Positions 50,806 through 60,898 of a DNA stretch of 64,000 nt are shown one piece after another (positions within the stretch are counted from its first letter, which is position 1; every line of letters begins with the position of its first letter). Source of the stretch: Paraoerskovia sediminicola (GTDB taxonomy: Bacteria > Actinomycetota > Actinomycetes > Actinomycetales > Cellulomonadaceae); contig NZ_AP027729.1 of the NCBI RefSeq assembly GCF_030296575.1, positions 186,001 through 250,000 on the forward strand, given 5' to 3'. A program made the translations under genes and the position numbers. The notes below the pieces were generated by a model, which saw nothing but the letters and a program-made list of their open reading frames with translations, searched no databases and had not been told where the DNA came from.

Positions 50806-51890
50806 TCAGACGTTGAAGCGGAACTCCACGACGTCGCCGTCGGCCATCACGTAGTCCTTGCCCTCGACCCGGGCCTTGCCCGCGGCGCGCGCGGCGGCGA
50901 CGGAGCCCGCCTCGACGAGGTCGTCGAACGAGATCACCTCGGCCTTGATGAACCCGCGCTCGAAGTCGGTGTGGATGACCCCGGCCGCCTGCGGTGCGGT
51001 CCACCCCTTGTGGATCGTCCAGGCGCGGGACTCCTTGGGACCGGCCGTCAGGTAGGTCTGGAGGCCGAGGGTCTCGAAGCCGACCCGCGCGAGCTGGTCG
51101 AGCCCGGCCTCCTCCTGACCTGTCTCAGCGAGCATCTCCGCCGCCTCGTCGGGCTCGAGCTCGACGAGCTCGGACTCGAACTTCGCGTCGAGGAAGATGG
51201 CGTGCGCCGGCGCGACGAGGTCGCGCAGGGCCTGCTGGCGCTCGGTGTCGGCCAGCCCGGCGTCGTCGGTGTTGAAGACGTAGATGAACGGCTTGGCCGT
51301 GAGGAGCTGGAAGCTCGCGACGTCCGCCAGGTCCAGGCCGGCGGCAGCGGCGCCCTGGTAGAGGGTCGTCCCGGCCTCGAGGATCGCCTGCGCCTGCTGC
51401 GCGGCGGCGACGAGCGCCGGGTCCCCGCGCTTGATCTTGACCTCCTTCTCGAGGCGCGGCAGCGTCTTCTCGAGGGTCTGGAGGTCGGCCAGGATGAGCT
51501 CGGTGGCGATGGTCTCGATGTCGCCGGCGGAGTCGACGGATCCGTCGACTCGGACGACGTCAGGGTCGTCGAACGCACGCGTCACCTGGCAGATCGCCTC
51601 GGCCTCGCGGATGTTCGCGAGGAACTTGTTGCCGAGACCCTCCCCTCGCTGGCGCCCTTGACGATCCCTGCGATGTCCACGAACGAGACGGTCGCGGGCA
51701 GGATCTTCTGGCTGTCGAAGATCTCCGCGAGGCGGTTCAGCCGCTCGTCGGGCAGGGGCACGACGCCGACGTTGGGCTCGATCGTGGCGAACGGGTAGTT
51801 CGCCGCGAGAACCTGGTTGCGGGTCAGCGCGTTGAAGAGGGTGGACTTGCCGACGTTGGGCAGGCCGACGATGCCGATAGTGAGAGCCAC
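50806..51890 (-). CDS. ychF: Redox-regulated ATPase/GTPase YchF (frame broken once)
   Basis: Obg-family P-loop protein (Ola1/YchF) that prefers ATP and binds ribosomes. The start [20 protein letters not shown] holds the P-loop; [25 protein letters not shown] and the C-terminal TGS domain ([20 protein letters not shown], then EFRFNV end) are present. The frame changes at the C4 run 51642–51645; adding one base gives [18 protein letters not shown] and 361 residues. Next to ispH, xseA and xseB in many actinobacteria. Confidence 0.95.
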
Positions 51891-51937
51891 GTGACCAGAG
51901 TCTACGGGTCCGACGCCGACGACCCGTCAGCGGTCGG

Positions 51938-53520
51938 TCATCGGTAGGACGCGACCTGCTGGAGCAGCTCGGGCTCGCGTCGGTCGAAGATCGCACCGCC
52001 GCGTCGGACGCCGACCCACACCCCGGCGGTACCGATCACCACCCCGGCCACGAGGGTGACCCACCCGACCACGAGCGACCCCGTCAGGTAGGCGACCAGC
52101 GCGAGGACGAAGGACGGCAGGCCGAGCACGAAGATCGCGAGCATGGCCACGCCCTGGCCTACGAGCGAGCTCACGGCCGAGCCGGCGGGTTGCTTGAAGG
52201 GGCTCTCCCCGGCTTGGGCACCGGGTAGAGGTACAGCACCGAGACGACGGCGGAGACCCCGAGCGACACCCCGAGCGTCCCGAGCGAGAGCCCGAGCACC
52301 GGCGGCAGGAGGTCCCACCGACCGGTCAGCCCGGCGGAAGCGAGCGCGAACGCGACGACGAGCGGGATCGAGACCGCGAGCGCCGGGACGACCCGCCCGA
52401 GCCGGTCGCTCACGCCCCGGACCGCGGTGGAGACATGCAGGGCGAAGGCCGTGTGGTCGTAGGCGACGTCGTTGGAGAGGCTGAAGCCGAAGAGCATCGC
52501 GACGAGCGGGGCGGCGACGAGCAGCAGCGGCGAGGACAGGTCGCCGCCCGCCACGACCACGAGCACGACCGGCATGAACGGCACGACCGCGAGCGAGCCG
52601 GCGTACCGGGGGTCCCGGAGCCAGTACGTCGCGGTGCGGGCGGCGACGGCGCCTGTCGGTGTCGCGGGGAACCGGGCGAACCAGCCCAGCCCCTGCTGGG
52701 ACCCCGACGCCGTCGGTCGGCTGGTGGTCACCATCGCCCGCGCGAGCGCGCGGGTCCACGCCCACCACGCCGCGGCGACTGTGGCCGCGACGATGGCGAC
52801 CCGGGCCAGCAGAGCCGCCCACGCGCCGTCCGACACGTCGCCGGCGAGCGCCCAGGGGGCGCCGACCGGGGTCCAGGCGGCGACCGTGGCGACGCGCTCG
52901 ATCACCGGGCCCAGGTCGCGGGAGTCGAACGAGCCACCTGAACCCGTGGTGCCGACGAAGGCCAACCAGCCGAGCACGCCTAGCACGAGCACGGCGATGC
53001 TCGTCACCTCTCGGGCGCGCCGGGCCTCGAGGAAAGGCGCGAGGGTCGACGTCAGGGCACGGGAGCCGAGGACGGCGACCGCGACGCCCGCAACGCCACC
53101 GACCAGGGCGACCGGGACGAGGGCGGGCGACGCGAGCCACGCGAGCGACCACCCGAGCGAGACGAGGACCAGGGCGACGCCACCGATCCCGACCAGCGCG
53201 GCCAGCGCGAGCCCTGCCGTCAGGCGCCGCGCCGGGATGCCGAAGAGCGAGAAGTGCTGCGGGTCGAGGGTGGCGTCCTGCCCGAAGAACAGCAGCGGGA
53301 GCACCCACCAGCCGAGGACGAGGACGGCCCCGCCGGTCACCACGGCATCCGGCGCCAGGTCCGGGCTGCCGAGGCCCAGCGCGGCGACGCCGCCGACCGC
53401 GAGCACGACGACGAACAGCACGTACACCGCACCCACCGCGAAGCCGATGGTCTGCCAGACGCTCCGGCGGAACCCGTTGACGAGGAGCGCGAACCGCAGC
53501 CTCAGGAGGTGCGCAACCAC
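51938..53520 (-). CDS. ABC exporter membrane protein (frame broken once)
   Basis: ~527-residue polytopic protein with about a dozen hydrophobic helices and no binding-protein partner. Starts VVAHLLRLRFALLVNGFRR; a middle cytoplasmic stretch (TSRPTASGSQQGLGWFARFP) separates two helix groups. Frame changes at the C4 run 52207–52210, restoring KPGESPFKQPAGSAVSSLVG before the last two helices. GTG with GGAGG seven bases upstream, overlapping the ATPase gene by 19 bases. Substrate unknown; ABC-2-like exporter pair is the likely class. Confidence 0.78.
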
Positions 53521-54343
53521 GAGAGCCCCTCCGTCGTGCGGCGACCGCCGACGAGCTCGACGAACCGGTCCTCGAGGCTGCGACCGGCGCGGACCTCGTC
53601 GACGGTCCCCGCCGCGAGGACGTGTCCCCCGGCGATGACCGCGACGTGGTCGCACATGCGCTGCACGAGGTCCATGACGTGGGACGACACGATGACGGTC
53701 CCGCCGGAGCCCACGTACGAGACGAGGATCTCGCGGATGTTGGCGGCCGAGACGGGATCGACCGCCTCGAACGGCTCGTCGAGGACCAGCATCTGCGGGG
53801 CGTGGACGAGCGCCGAGGCGAGCGCGATCTTCTTGGTCATGCCGGCCGAGTAGTCGACCACGAGCCGGTCGGCGTCGTCCGCGAGGTCGAGCGCGTCGAG
53901 CAGGTCGCCGGTGCGGTCGGCGACGGTGGCCCGGTCCATGCCGCGCAGGAGGCCCGTGTAGGTGATGAGCTGGGCGCCCGTCAGGCGGTCGAAGAGCCGG
54001 ACGCCGTCGGGCAGGACGCCGATGCTTCGTTTGATCGGGTCGGGGTCGGCCCACAGGTCCCGGCCGCCGACGTGGACCGTGCCGGAGTCCGGCCGCAGCA
54101 GCCCCGTGGCCATCGACAGCGACGTCGTCTTCCCGGCGCCGTTCGGCCCGACGAGCCCGTAGAACGACCCGCGCGGGACGTCGAGCGAGATGCCGTGGAC
54201 CGCCACGGTCTCGCCGAACCGCTTCCACAGGTCGCGCAGCGCGAGCGCCGGAGCGGCGCCGGTCGCAGGCTCGGGGGTTCCACGGGCTCGGTGGCAGGTC
54301 GGGGAACGGTCGGTTCGGCACCGCCGGGCGTGGACTCGGACAT
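53502..54343 (-). CDS. ABC exporter ATPase (frame broken once near N-terminus)
   Basis: Single nucleotide-binding domain of ~280 residues. Walker A GLVGPNGAGKTTSLSMA, an altered signature DYSAGMTKKIALASAL (YSAGM instead of LSGGQ, common in exporter ATPases) and Walker B MLVLDEPFEAVD are seen. The first ~25 residues, MSESTPGGAEPTVPRPATEP, are in another frame; one base at the G5 run 54273–54277 (plus strand) joins them to ALALRDLWKRFGETVAVHG. Encoded with, and overlapping, its membrane partner. Confidence 0.85.
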
Positions 54344-54407
54344 ATCGGCACAGTATGCGAACGGCAGGCCGCAGTCACCCGGCTTCCACAGGCTCGTCGG
54401 CCCGGGT

Positions 54408-54460
54408 GCCTGCCCCGCGAGGTACGGCCCCGCGAGGAGGCCGTACCTCGCGGGGCAGGC
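54408..54460 (-). terminator. 22-bp perfect hairpin after ispH
   Basis: Arms starting GCCTGCCCCGCGAGGTACGG pair perfectly over 22 bases around a 9-nt loop, with further outer pairing. It begins seven bases after the ispH stop and is the strongest stem seen in the window. It can act on transcripts from either side. Confidence 0.85.
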
Positions 54461-54466
54461 GCCAGG

Positions 54467-55492
54467 TCAGTCGGTCCGGACCGGGATCTGCCGGCGGTGA
54501 CCGCGGGCCGGGGCGCCACCGGCCGCCTGCAGGTCGGAGCGGAGCTCGCGCGGGAGCGAGAACATCAGGTCCTCGGTCGCCGTGCGGACCTCCTGCACGT
54601 CGCCGAAGCCCCGCTCCGCGAGATGCGTGAGGACGTCGTCGACGAGGATCTCCGGGACGGAAGCACCCGACGTCACCCCGACGGTGCGCGGGTCGCCCTC
54701 GAACCACGCGGGGTCGATCTCGGCGGCCCGGTCCACCCGGTAGGAGGCTCGCGCCCCCGCGTCGAGGGCGACCTCGACGAGCCGGACCGAGTTGGAGGAG
54801 TTGGCGGACCCGACGACGATCACGAGGTCGCACTCCGGCGCGAGCTTCTTCACGGCGACCTGGCGGTTCTGGGTCGCGTAGCAGATGTCGTCGGACGGCG
54901 GGTCCTGGAGGGTCGGGAACCGCTCGCGCAGGCGACGCACGGTCTCCATGGTCTCGTCCACCGACAGCGTGGTCTGGGAGATCCACACGACCTTCTCGGG
55001 GTCGCGGACGACGACGTCGTCCACCGCCGCCGGCGAGTCCACGACCTGCACGTGCTCGGGCGCCTCGCCCGCGGTCCCCTCGACCTCCTCGTGCCCCTCG
55101 TGGCCGATCAGCAGGATGTCGAAGTCGTCCCGGGCGAACCGGGTGGCCTCCTTGTGCACCTTCGTCACGAGCGGGCAGGTCGCGTCGATCGTGTCGAGCT
55201 CCCTCGCCGCCGCCTCGTCACGGACCGCGGGCGAGACACCGTGGGCGGAGAACACGACACGGGCGCCCCGCGGGACCTCGTCGGTCTCGTCGACGAACAC
55301 CGCGCCGCGCTCGGTCAGGGTCTCGACGACGTGCTTGTTGTGGACGATCTCCTTGCGGACGTACACGGGCGCGCCGTAGTGGTCGAGCGCCTTCTCGACG
55401 GCGATCACCGCCCGGTCCACGCCGGCGCAGTACCCGCGCGGCGCGGCGAGCAGGACCCGGCGGGGCGGGGTCTGGTCAGATCTCGTCACCAC
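54467..55492 (-). CDS. ispH: 4-hydroxy-3-methylbut-2-enyl diphosphate reductase
   Basis: Last enzyme of the MEP isoprenoid pathway, a [4Fe-4S] protein of 341 residues, intact. Cluster cysteines fall in [25 protein letters not shown] and ICYATQNRQ; the substrate loop [13 protein letters not shown] and [10 protein letters not shown] are present. Two consecutive GTG codons are possible starts. Divergent from xseA across 168 bp that may hold a small leader ORF. Confidence 0.96.
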   Translation of the reverse strand: MVTRSDQTPPRRVLLAAPRGYCAGVDRAVIAVEKALDHYGAPVYVRKEIVHNKHVVETLTERGAVFVDETDEVPRGARVVFSAHGVSPAVRDEAAARELDTIDATCPLVTKVHKEATRFARDDFDILLIGHEGHEEVEGTAGEAPEHVQVVDSPAAVDDVVVRDPEKVVWISQTTLSVDETMETVRRLRERFPTLQDPPSDDICYATQNRQVAVKKLAPECDLVIVVGSANSSNSVRLVEVALDAGARASYRVDRAAEIDPAWFEGDPRTVGVTSGASVPEILVDDVLTHLAERGFGDVQEVRTATEDLMFSLPRELRSDLQAAGGAPARGHRRQIPVRTD

Positions 55493-55562
55493 GTCAGTCT
55501 AGGCAGGGGCCACCGCCGTCGAGCGCTGCGGGGCTGCGCGCGTCGAGGGCGTCGGAGGCATG

Positions 55563-55664
55563 GTGCACAGTGGTGCCGTGGCAGAGACCGAGACCAGCAA
55601 GACCAGAGCGACCGGGCCGGCGGGCAGCGTCGCCGCCGGGACCGCGGGCCGGACGACGCCGTGA
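55563..55664 (+). CDS. Possible 33-residue ORF coupled to xseA
   Basis: Frame VHSGAVAETETSKTRATGPA to GRTTP, Thr/Ala/Gly-rich, no recognised family. GGAGG lies four bases before the GTG, and its TGA overlaps the xseA GTG in the GTGA form used by many gene pairs here. Real translation is unproven; it may be a coupling leader. Confidence 0.35.
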   Translation: MHSGAVAETETSKTRATGPAGSVAAGTAGRTTP

Positions 55665-56895
55665 GCGCGGACGAGCGACCGGCACCTCTCCCCGCCACGG
55701 CCCTGGAGACGAGCCCACAGCATCCCTGGCCGGTGCGGCTCCTGTCGCACAAGATCAAGCAGTACATCGACCGGATGTCGCCTGTGTGGGTCGAGGGGCA
55801 GGTCGTCCAGCTCAACCGTCGTGACCGGACGTCGTACATGACGCTCCGCGACACCGACCTCGACCTCTCGCTCTCCGTCTCGGCACCTACCCGGGTCGTC
55901 GACGGCTCGGACGCCCCGCTGAGCGAGGGCTCCCACGTCGTCGCGCACGTCAAGGCCGACTTCTGGCCCAAGCGCGGCTCACTGCAGATGAGCGCCAGGG
56001 AGTTCCGGACCGTCGGTGTCGGCGAGCTCCTCGCCCGCATCGAGGCGCTGCGTCGTGTGCTCGCGGCCGAGGGGCTGTTCGACGTGTCCCGCAAGCGCCC
56101 CCTGCCGTTCCTCCCGACCGTCGTCGGGCTCGTCTGCGGACGCGACTCGAAGGCCCGCCACGACGTCGAGGTCAACGCCCGCGCACGCTGGCCGCACGTC
56201 CGCTTCGAGGTCCGGGAGGTCGCCGTCCAGGGCACCGACGCGGTACCGCAGGTCAGCGCGGCGATCCAGGAGCTCGACGCCGACCCGGCGGTCCAGGTCG
56301 TCGTGGTCGCGCGCGGCGGCGGTGCGGTCGAGGACCTCCTGCCGTTCAGCAACGAACGGCTCGTGCGCGTCGCCGGCGCGTGCCGCACCCTCTCGTCAGC
56401 GCGATCGGTCACGAGACGGACGCTCCGCTCCTGGACCTCGTCGCCGACTACCGGGCGTCGACGCCCACCGACGCGGCGAAGCGCATCGTGCCCGACGTCG
56501 CCGAGGAGAGCCGCGGGCTCAGGCTCGCCCGGTCCCGCATCCGTGCGGCGGTCGCGGGGACGATCACCCGGTGCGACCACGAGCTCGCCGCGATCCGCTC
56601 ACGGCCTGTCCTGGCCACGCCCTCGACGATGGTCGACGCGCGCAGCCGCGACCTCGCGGAGACGCTCGGGCGCGCACGCCGCACGATGTCCCACGCCATC
56701 GCCGTCGAGGCAGGTTCGGTCGCCACGCTGCACGCGCAGGTCCGGGCCCTGTCCCCGGCGTCGGTCCTGGAGCGCGGCTACGCGGTGGTCCACGACGCCG
56801 AGGGCGCCATCGTGCGCGACGCGACCACGATCGATGCCGGAGACCTCCTGCGGATCCGCGTCGCTCAGGGCGAGCTCACCGCTGAGGCCCGATGA
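55661..56895 (+). CDS. xseA: Exodeoxyribonuclease VII large subunit (frame broken once)
   Basis: Catalytic subunit of the single-strand exonuclease, ~411 residues. N-terminal OB fold: PWPVRLLSHKIKQYIDRMSP and VWVEGQVVQLNRRDRTSYMT; catalytic-core motifs ARGGGAVEDLLPFSNERLVR and VSAIGHETDAPLLDLVADYR; coiled-coil C-terminus ending in SPASVLERGYAVV. Frame changes at the C3 run 56388–56390, between AGACRT and PLVSAIGHE. Start is the GTG overlapping the small ORF; no strong ribosome binding site of its own. Followed by xseB. Confidence 0.92.
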
Positions 56896-56936
56896 CGACC
56901 GAGAGCCCGATGACGATCGACGTCCACCGACGTCTC

Positions 56937-56972
56937 GACCGAACGACAGACCGAACGACAGACCGAACGACA
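56937..56972. repeat. 12-bp tandem repeat, three copies, before xseB
   Basis: GACCGAACGACA repeated three times without mismatch in the xseA–xseB gap, ending 17 bp before the xseB ATG and leading into GAGAGCAGAG. Confidence 0.95.
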
Positions 56973-56989
56973 GAGAGCAGAGCGACCCG

Positions 56990-57310
56990 ATGACACAGAA
57001 CTCCGAAGGTCGGCAGCCGAGCACGGGCGCCGCGGCCACGGACGGACCGGAGATCCCGGCAGACGTCGCCGCGCTCGGGTACGAGGAGGCGAAGGACGAG
57101 TTGATCCGCATCGTCGCCCAGCTCGAGTCCGGCGGCGCCCCGCTCGAGGCGTCGCTCGCCCTCTGGGAGCGTGGCGAAGCGCTCGCCGCGCAGTGCCAGC
57201 GTCGGCTCGACGGCGCCCGGGAGCGTCTCGACCGCGCGACCGCTAACGGCAGCGAGGCGCCTGCCGCCGGTGCGAGCCCGGCCGACGGCGCGGACGACGA
57301 CACCGACTGA
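56990..57310 (+). CDS. xseB: Exodeoxyribonuclease VII small subunit
   Basis: 106 residues. Core motif GYEEAKDELIRIVAQLESGG near residue 30, then ASLALWERGEALAAQCQRRL, the helix pair that packs on XseA coiled coils. It has extra ~25-residue ends on both sides, the last acidic (ADGADDDTD). ATG start. Confidence 0.93.
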   Translation: MTQNSEGRQPSTGAAATDGPEIPADVAALGYEEAKDELIRIVAQLESGGAPLEASLALWERGEALAAQCQRRLDGARERLDRATANGSEAPAAGASPADGADDDTD

Positions 57311-57322
57311 GGGCCTCCCACC

Positions 57323-57392
57323 GAGGAGCTTCTCCCGAGGAGCTTCTCCCGGGGAGCGTGTACCGAGGAGCTTGTACCGGGGAGCTTCTAGC
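57323..57392. repeat. 14-bp tandem repeat, five copies
   Basis: Units with consensus GRGGAGCTTCTMCC run end to end from 57323, 57337, 57351, 57365 and 57379; variation is mainly T/G at the middle and G/A at position 2. They fill the start of the 233-bp gap between xseB and the carbonic anhydrase gene. Confidence 0.9.
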
Positions 57393-57407
57393 GAGCGACT
57401 CCCCCGA

Positions 57408-57462
57408 GCCCCGACCGATCAGGCCCCGACCGCTAGGGCCCCGACCTCCCGAGCCCCGGTCA
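57408..57462. repeat. 15-bp tandem repeat, about four copies
   Basis: GCCCCGACC recurs at 57408, 57423 and 57438, and as GCCCCGGTC at 57453, giving a 15-bp period. It follows the 14-bp repeat closely and differs from it in sequence. Confidence 0.85.
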
Positions 57463-57543
57463 CACAGGCGCGGCTGCCGCCGACGCACAGGCCGCATGGC
57501 GGACGACGTGACGCGACGCCCGACGCTGCGCGATCATTCCCTC

Positions 57544-58215
57544 ATGACGACCTCAGAGCCCTCGAACCGTCCGACCCCGCGCGAGGCCTGGGCCGCGCTC
57601 GCCGCCGGGAACCGCCGCTTCGCGACGGACGCCGCCGAGCACCCCTCGCAGAGCCGGACCCACCGCGCCGCGCTCGACTCGGGGCAGAGCCCGTCGGCGG
57701 TCGTCCTCGGCTGCTCCGACTCGCGCGTGCCCCCGGAGCTCGTGCTCGACCAGGGCCTCGGCGAGGTCTTCGTCGTCCGCACGGCGGGTCACGTCACGGA
57801 GCCGACGATCGTCGGATCGGTCGAGTACGGCGCCCTCGTGCTCGGCGCACCGGTCGTCGTCGTGCTGGGCCACGAGTCCTGTGGGGCTGTCGCAGCCGCA
57901 GCGCAGACGCTCGAGTCCGGCGACCGCCCCGGTGGCGCCGTGAGCGCGGTCGTCGACGCCGTGGTCCCGTCGATCGCCGGGATCACCGCGGCCGGGGCGC
58001 CCGTCCGCGCGGAGAGCGGTGAGGTCGACGTCGTCGCGCTGCGGCGCGCGCACGTGAGGCGCACGGTCCGCGAGCTCGCCGAGGGCTCGGCCGGGATCGC
58101 TGCGGCCGTCGCTGCCGGGACCTGCGCGGTCGTCGGCGCCGAGTACTCGCTCACGACCGGCGAGGTGACCGTGCTCGACGTCGTCGGCGACATCGGTGCC
58201 GAGCCCACCGCCTGA
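57544..58215 (+). CDS. Beta-class carbonic anhydrase
   Basis: Zinc enzyme interconverting CO2 and bicarbonate, 223 residues. Zinc ligands: Cys in VLGCSDSRVPPELV with the Asp-Arg dyad, and His/Cys in GHESCGAV. VRTAGHVTEPTIVGSVEYG links them. ATG is chosen at MTTSEPSNRPTPREAWAAL, the family start; upstream extension would run through the repeats. Lies ahead of fumC; a 230-bp gap follows, with two copies of a CAGCAGCGTGG motif. Confidence 0.93.
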   Translation: MTTSEPSNRPTPREAWAALAAGNRRFATDAAEHPSQSRTHRAALDSGQSPSAVVLGCSDSRVPPELVLDQGLGEVFVVRTAGHVTEPTIVGSVEYGALVLGAPVVVVLGHESCGAVAAAAQTLESGDRPGGAVSAVVDAVVPSIAGITAAGAPVRAESGEVDVVALRRAHVRRTVRELAEGSAGIAAAVAAGTCAVVGAEYSLTTGEVTVLDVVGDIGAEPTA

Positions 58216-58445
58216 CGTGTCCGTGAACCTCTCCGCGTGAACCCCGACGCTGAGCCGGGCTGAGCGAACCCAGCAGCGTGGACTCGGCCGAGTGAATCTC
58301 GCCGCCTGAGCCATGCCGAGAACTCAGCAGCGTGGGCCCCGCGCGTGGACTCGACTGCTCGAGACCCGAGACGTGGTCCAGGCGAGCCGGCGTCCGGACG
58401 TCCGGGAGTTTCCGGACCGCCGACGATCTGCGGCACGATAGGCGC

Positions 58446-59888
58446 ATGACTTCTACCGAGGGTTCCCCCGTCACCGCCGACACCCCCGCAGCCCCGGCCG
58501 GGTTCCGCATCGAGCACGACACGATGGGCGACGTGCTCGTGCCCGCCGATGCGCTGTACCGGGCGCAGACCCAGCGCGCGGTCGGCAACTTCCCGATCTC
58601 GGGCACGCCGCTCGAGCGCAGCCACATCGAGGCGCTCGCCCGCGTGAAGAAGGCCGCCGCCCGCACGAACGCCGAGCTAGGAGTGCTGGCGCAGGACGTC
58701 GCGGACGCGATCGTCGGCGCGGCCGACGAGGTCGCCTCGGGCGCCCACGACGCCCACTTCCCCGTCGACGTCTTCCAGACGGGGTCGGGGACGTCGTCCA
58801 ACATGAACACCAACGAGGTCCTGGCGACACTCGCGTCACGCTCGCTCGGCAGCGAGGTGCACCCGAACGACCACGTCAACGCCTCGCAGTCGTCGAACGA
58901 CGTGTTCCCGACGTCCGTCCACGTCGCCGCGACGTCGGGGATCGTCAAGGACCTCGTCCCCGCGCTCGACCACCTGGCCGTCGCGCTGGAGGCGAAGGCC
59001 GAGGAGTTCGCCGAGGTCGTGAAGTCGGGACGCACCCACCTCATGGACGCGACCCCCGTGACGCTGGGTCAGGAGTTCGGCGGCTACGCCGCGGCGGTGC
59101 GGTACGGGATCGAGCGTGTCGAGGCCGCGCTGCCCCGCGTCGCCGAGGTCCCGCAGGGCGGCACGGCCGTCGGGACCGGCATCAACACCCCGGCCGGGTT
59201 CCCGCAGCGGGTCATCGAGCTGCTCGTCGAGGACACGGGCCTGCCGCTGACCGAGGCCCGCAACCACTTCGAGGCGCAGAGCGCCCGTGACGGGCTCGTC
59301 GAGCTCTCGGGCGCGCTGCGCACGATCGCGGTCTCGCTCACGAAGATCTGCAACGACCTGCGCTGGATGGGCTCCGGCCCCAACACGGGCCTCGGCGAGA
59401 TCGCGCTCCCGGACCTGCAGCCGGGCTCGTCGATCATGCCGGGCAAGGTCAACCCGGTGATCCCGGAGGCCGTGCTCATGGTGTGCTCGCGGGTCGTCGG
59501 CAACGACGCCACGGTCGCGTGGGCCGGTGCCAGCGGCGCGTTCGAGCTGAACGTGCAGATCCCGGTGATGGCGCTCGGCACCCTCGAGTCGCTCCGGCTG
59601 CTGTCGAACGCCGCGCGCGTGCTCGCGGACAAGACCGTCGACGGCGTCACGGCGAACGTCGAGCGCGCCCGCGCTCTGGCCGAGTCGTCGCCGTCGATCG
59701 TCACGCCGCTCAACCGCGTGATCGGCTACGAGGCGGCGGCCAAGGTCGCGAAGCACTCCGTCGCGCAGGGCCTCACGGTCCGCGAGGCCGTCGTCGATCT
59801 CGGTTTCGTCGAGCGGGGCGAGGTCACGGAGGCGCAGCTCGACGCGGCGCTCGACGTGCTGCCGATGACGCGCCCGCCGCAGGGCTGA
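58446..59888 (+). CDS. fumC: Fumarate hydratase, class II
   Basis: Interconverts fumarate and malate without an iron-sulfur cluster. 480 residues, intact. Family signatures: [15 protein letters not shown] near residue 120, [36 protein letters not shown] and the mobile SS-loop [17 protein letters not shown] near 330. With sdhCDAB and gltA it is the third TCA-cycle locus in the window. Unusually ordinary promoter region; no CRP-like site seen. Confidence 0.96.
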   Translation: MTSTEGSPVTADTPAAPAGFRIEHDTMGDVLVPADALYRAQTQRAVGNFPISGTPLERSHIEALARVKKAAARTNAELGVLAQDVADAIVGAADEVASGAHDAHFPVDVFQTGSGTSSNMNTNEVLATLASRSLGSEVHPNDHVNASQSSNDVFPTSVHVAATSGIVKDLVPALDHLAVALEAKAEEFAEVVKSGRTHLMDATPVTLGQEFGGYAAAVRYGIERVEAALPRVAEVPQGGTAVGTGINTPAGFPQRVIELLVEDTGLPLTEARNHFEAQSARDGLVELSGALRTIAVSLTKICNDLRWMGSGPNTGLGEIALPDLQPGSSIMPGKVNPVIPEAVLMVCSRVVGNDATVAWAGASGAFELNVQIPVMALGTLESLRLLSNAARVLADKTVDGVTANVERARALAESSPSIVTPLNRVIGYEAAAKVAKHSVAQGLTVREAVVDLGFVERGEVTEAQLDAALDVLPMTRPPQG

Positions 59889-59954
59889 CCGACCAGCACG
59901 TCCCGGACCCGCCGACCGCCGCTCCCCGAGCCGCCGGTCGGCGGGTCCCGTCGT

Positions 59955-60175
59955 GTCATCGAACGGCGGGGCACCGGTCCCCGCGCAGGTCGCCTTCGGG
60001 CCCGTCCTCGCTCGTCGGACGCCGCGGCAGCATCCCGCGCACAGGTCACCTCGTGGTCGGTCCCCGCTCGTCGGACGGCGCGGATCCGGCTCGCGCGCCA
60101 GGTCACCTCGCGACCGTTCGCCCCCTCGTCGGACGGCGAGGCTCCGGTCCGCGCGCCCGCTCACCTCTCGTCGAC
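59955..60175. repeat. ~57-bp imperfect tandem repeat, four copies
   Basis: CTCGTCGGACG starts units at 60011, 60067 and 60125; an earlier, more diverged unit starts near 59955. Each unit continues with a CCGGTCC-like and a GGTCACCTCG-like stretch. The array fills the convergent gap between fumC and the MocA-like gene and just enters the end of the latter. Confidence 0.8.
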
Positions 60176-60853
60176 GTCGGCTCCCCCGCCGAGGTCGCCG
60201 CACTCCACCGCGAGCGCCGACCGCTCCGTCAGGTAGGGCCCGGCCCCGACGTCGCCGTCGAGCGCGGCGTCGAGCGCGCCCCAGTGCTCCCGGCCGACGA
60301 CCACGGGGTGGCCCGGGACGCCGTCGTACGTCGCCCGCGCGAGCGCTGCGGTGAGGCGGGGCGAGCCGGCCGCGGCCCGCTCGAGCACCCGCGTCACCGC
60401 AGCCGCCGTGAGTCCGGGCAGGTCGACGAGGGTGACGACGACCGCGTCCGCCGGGCCGCGTTCGCTCACGGCGAGCGCGGCGCGCAGCGACGCCGAGACC
60501 CCGTGCGCCCAGTCGGCGGCGACGACGATGTCGACCCCGCGGGGCACGAGCCGCCGCGCCTCGTCGGCCCCGGCCCCGAGGACGACGAGCAGGTCGGCGA
60601 CCCCTCCGGCGCGGAGCGTCGAGCAGGCACGTTCGAGCCAGGGCCGGCCGTCAGCGGACCGTGCGAGGGCCTTGGGGCCGCCGTACCGGCGGCCGGCGCC
60701 GGCCGCGAGGATCACGCCCTGCACCAGATCGACGGGGCAGCTCTCCCGGCCGCTGTCCTGGCCGCTCTCCGGGTCGCCGTTCCGGCTGCCGTCCGGGCTG
60801 CCGTTCGAGCCAAGCATCGAGCCGTCCGCCGAGTCGTCCAGCGAGCCGTGCAT
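60161..60853 (-). CDS. MocA-like nucleotidyltransferase
   Basis: 230-residue NTP-transferase-like protein of the MobA/MocA type (molybdenum-cofactor cytidylyl- or guanylyltransferase, or CoxC-like relatives). The nucleotide-binding loop is VQGVILAAGAGRRYGGPKAL near residue 45; VVTLVDLPGLTAAAVTRVL and GVPGHPVVVGREHW follow at the active site. The first ~40 residues are a Ser/Gly/Asp repeat leader (SADGSMLGSNGSPDGS), not part of the fold. No other Moco gene is near. GAGAGGGG precedes the ATG. Confidence 0.8.
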   Translation of the reverse strand: MHGSLDDSADGSMLGSNGSPDGSRNGDPESGQDSGRESCPVDLVQGVILAAGAGRRYGGPKALARSADGRPWLERACSTLRAGGVADLLVVLGAGADEARRLVPRGVDIVVAADWAHGVSASLRAALAVSERGPADAVVVTLVDLPGLTAAAVTRVLERAAAGSPRLTAALARATYDGVPGHPVVVGREHWGALDAALDGDVGAGPYLTERSALAVECGDLGGGADVDER

Positions 60854-60898
60854 CCGTGCCCCTCTCGTCGACGCCGCGAGCGTACCCACGCGACCGGC

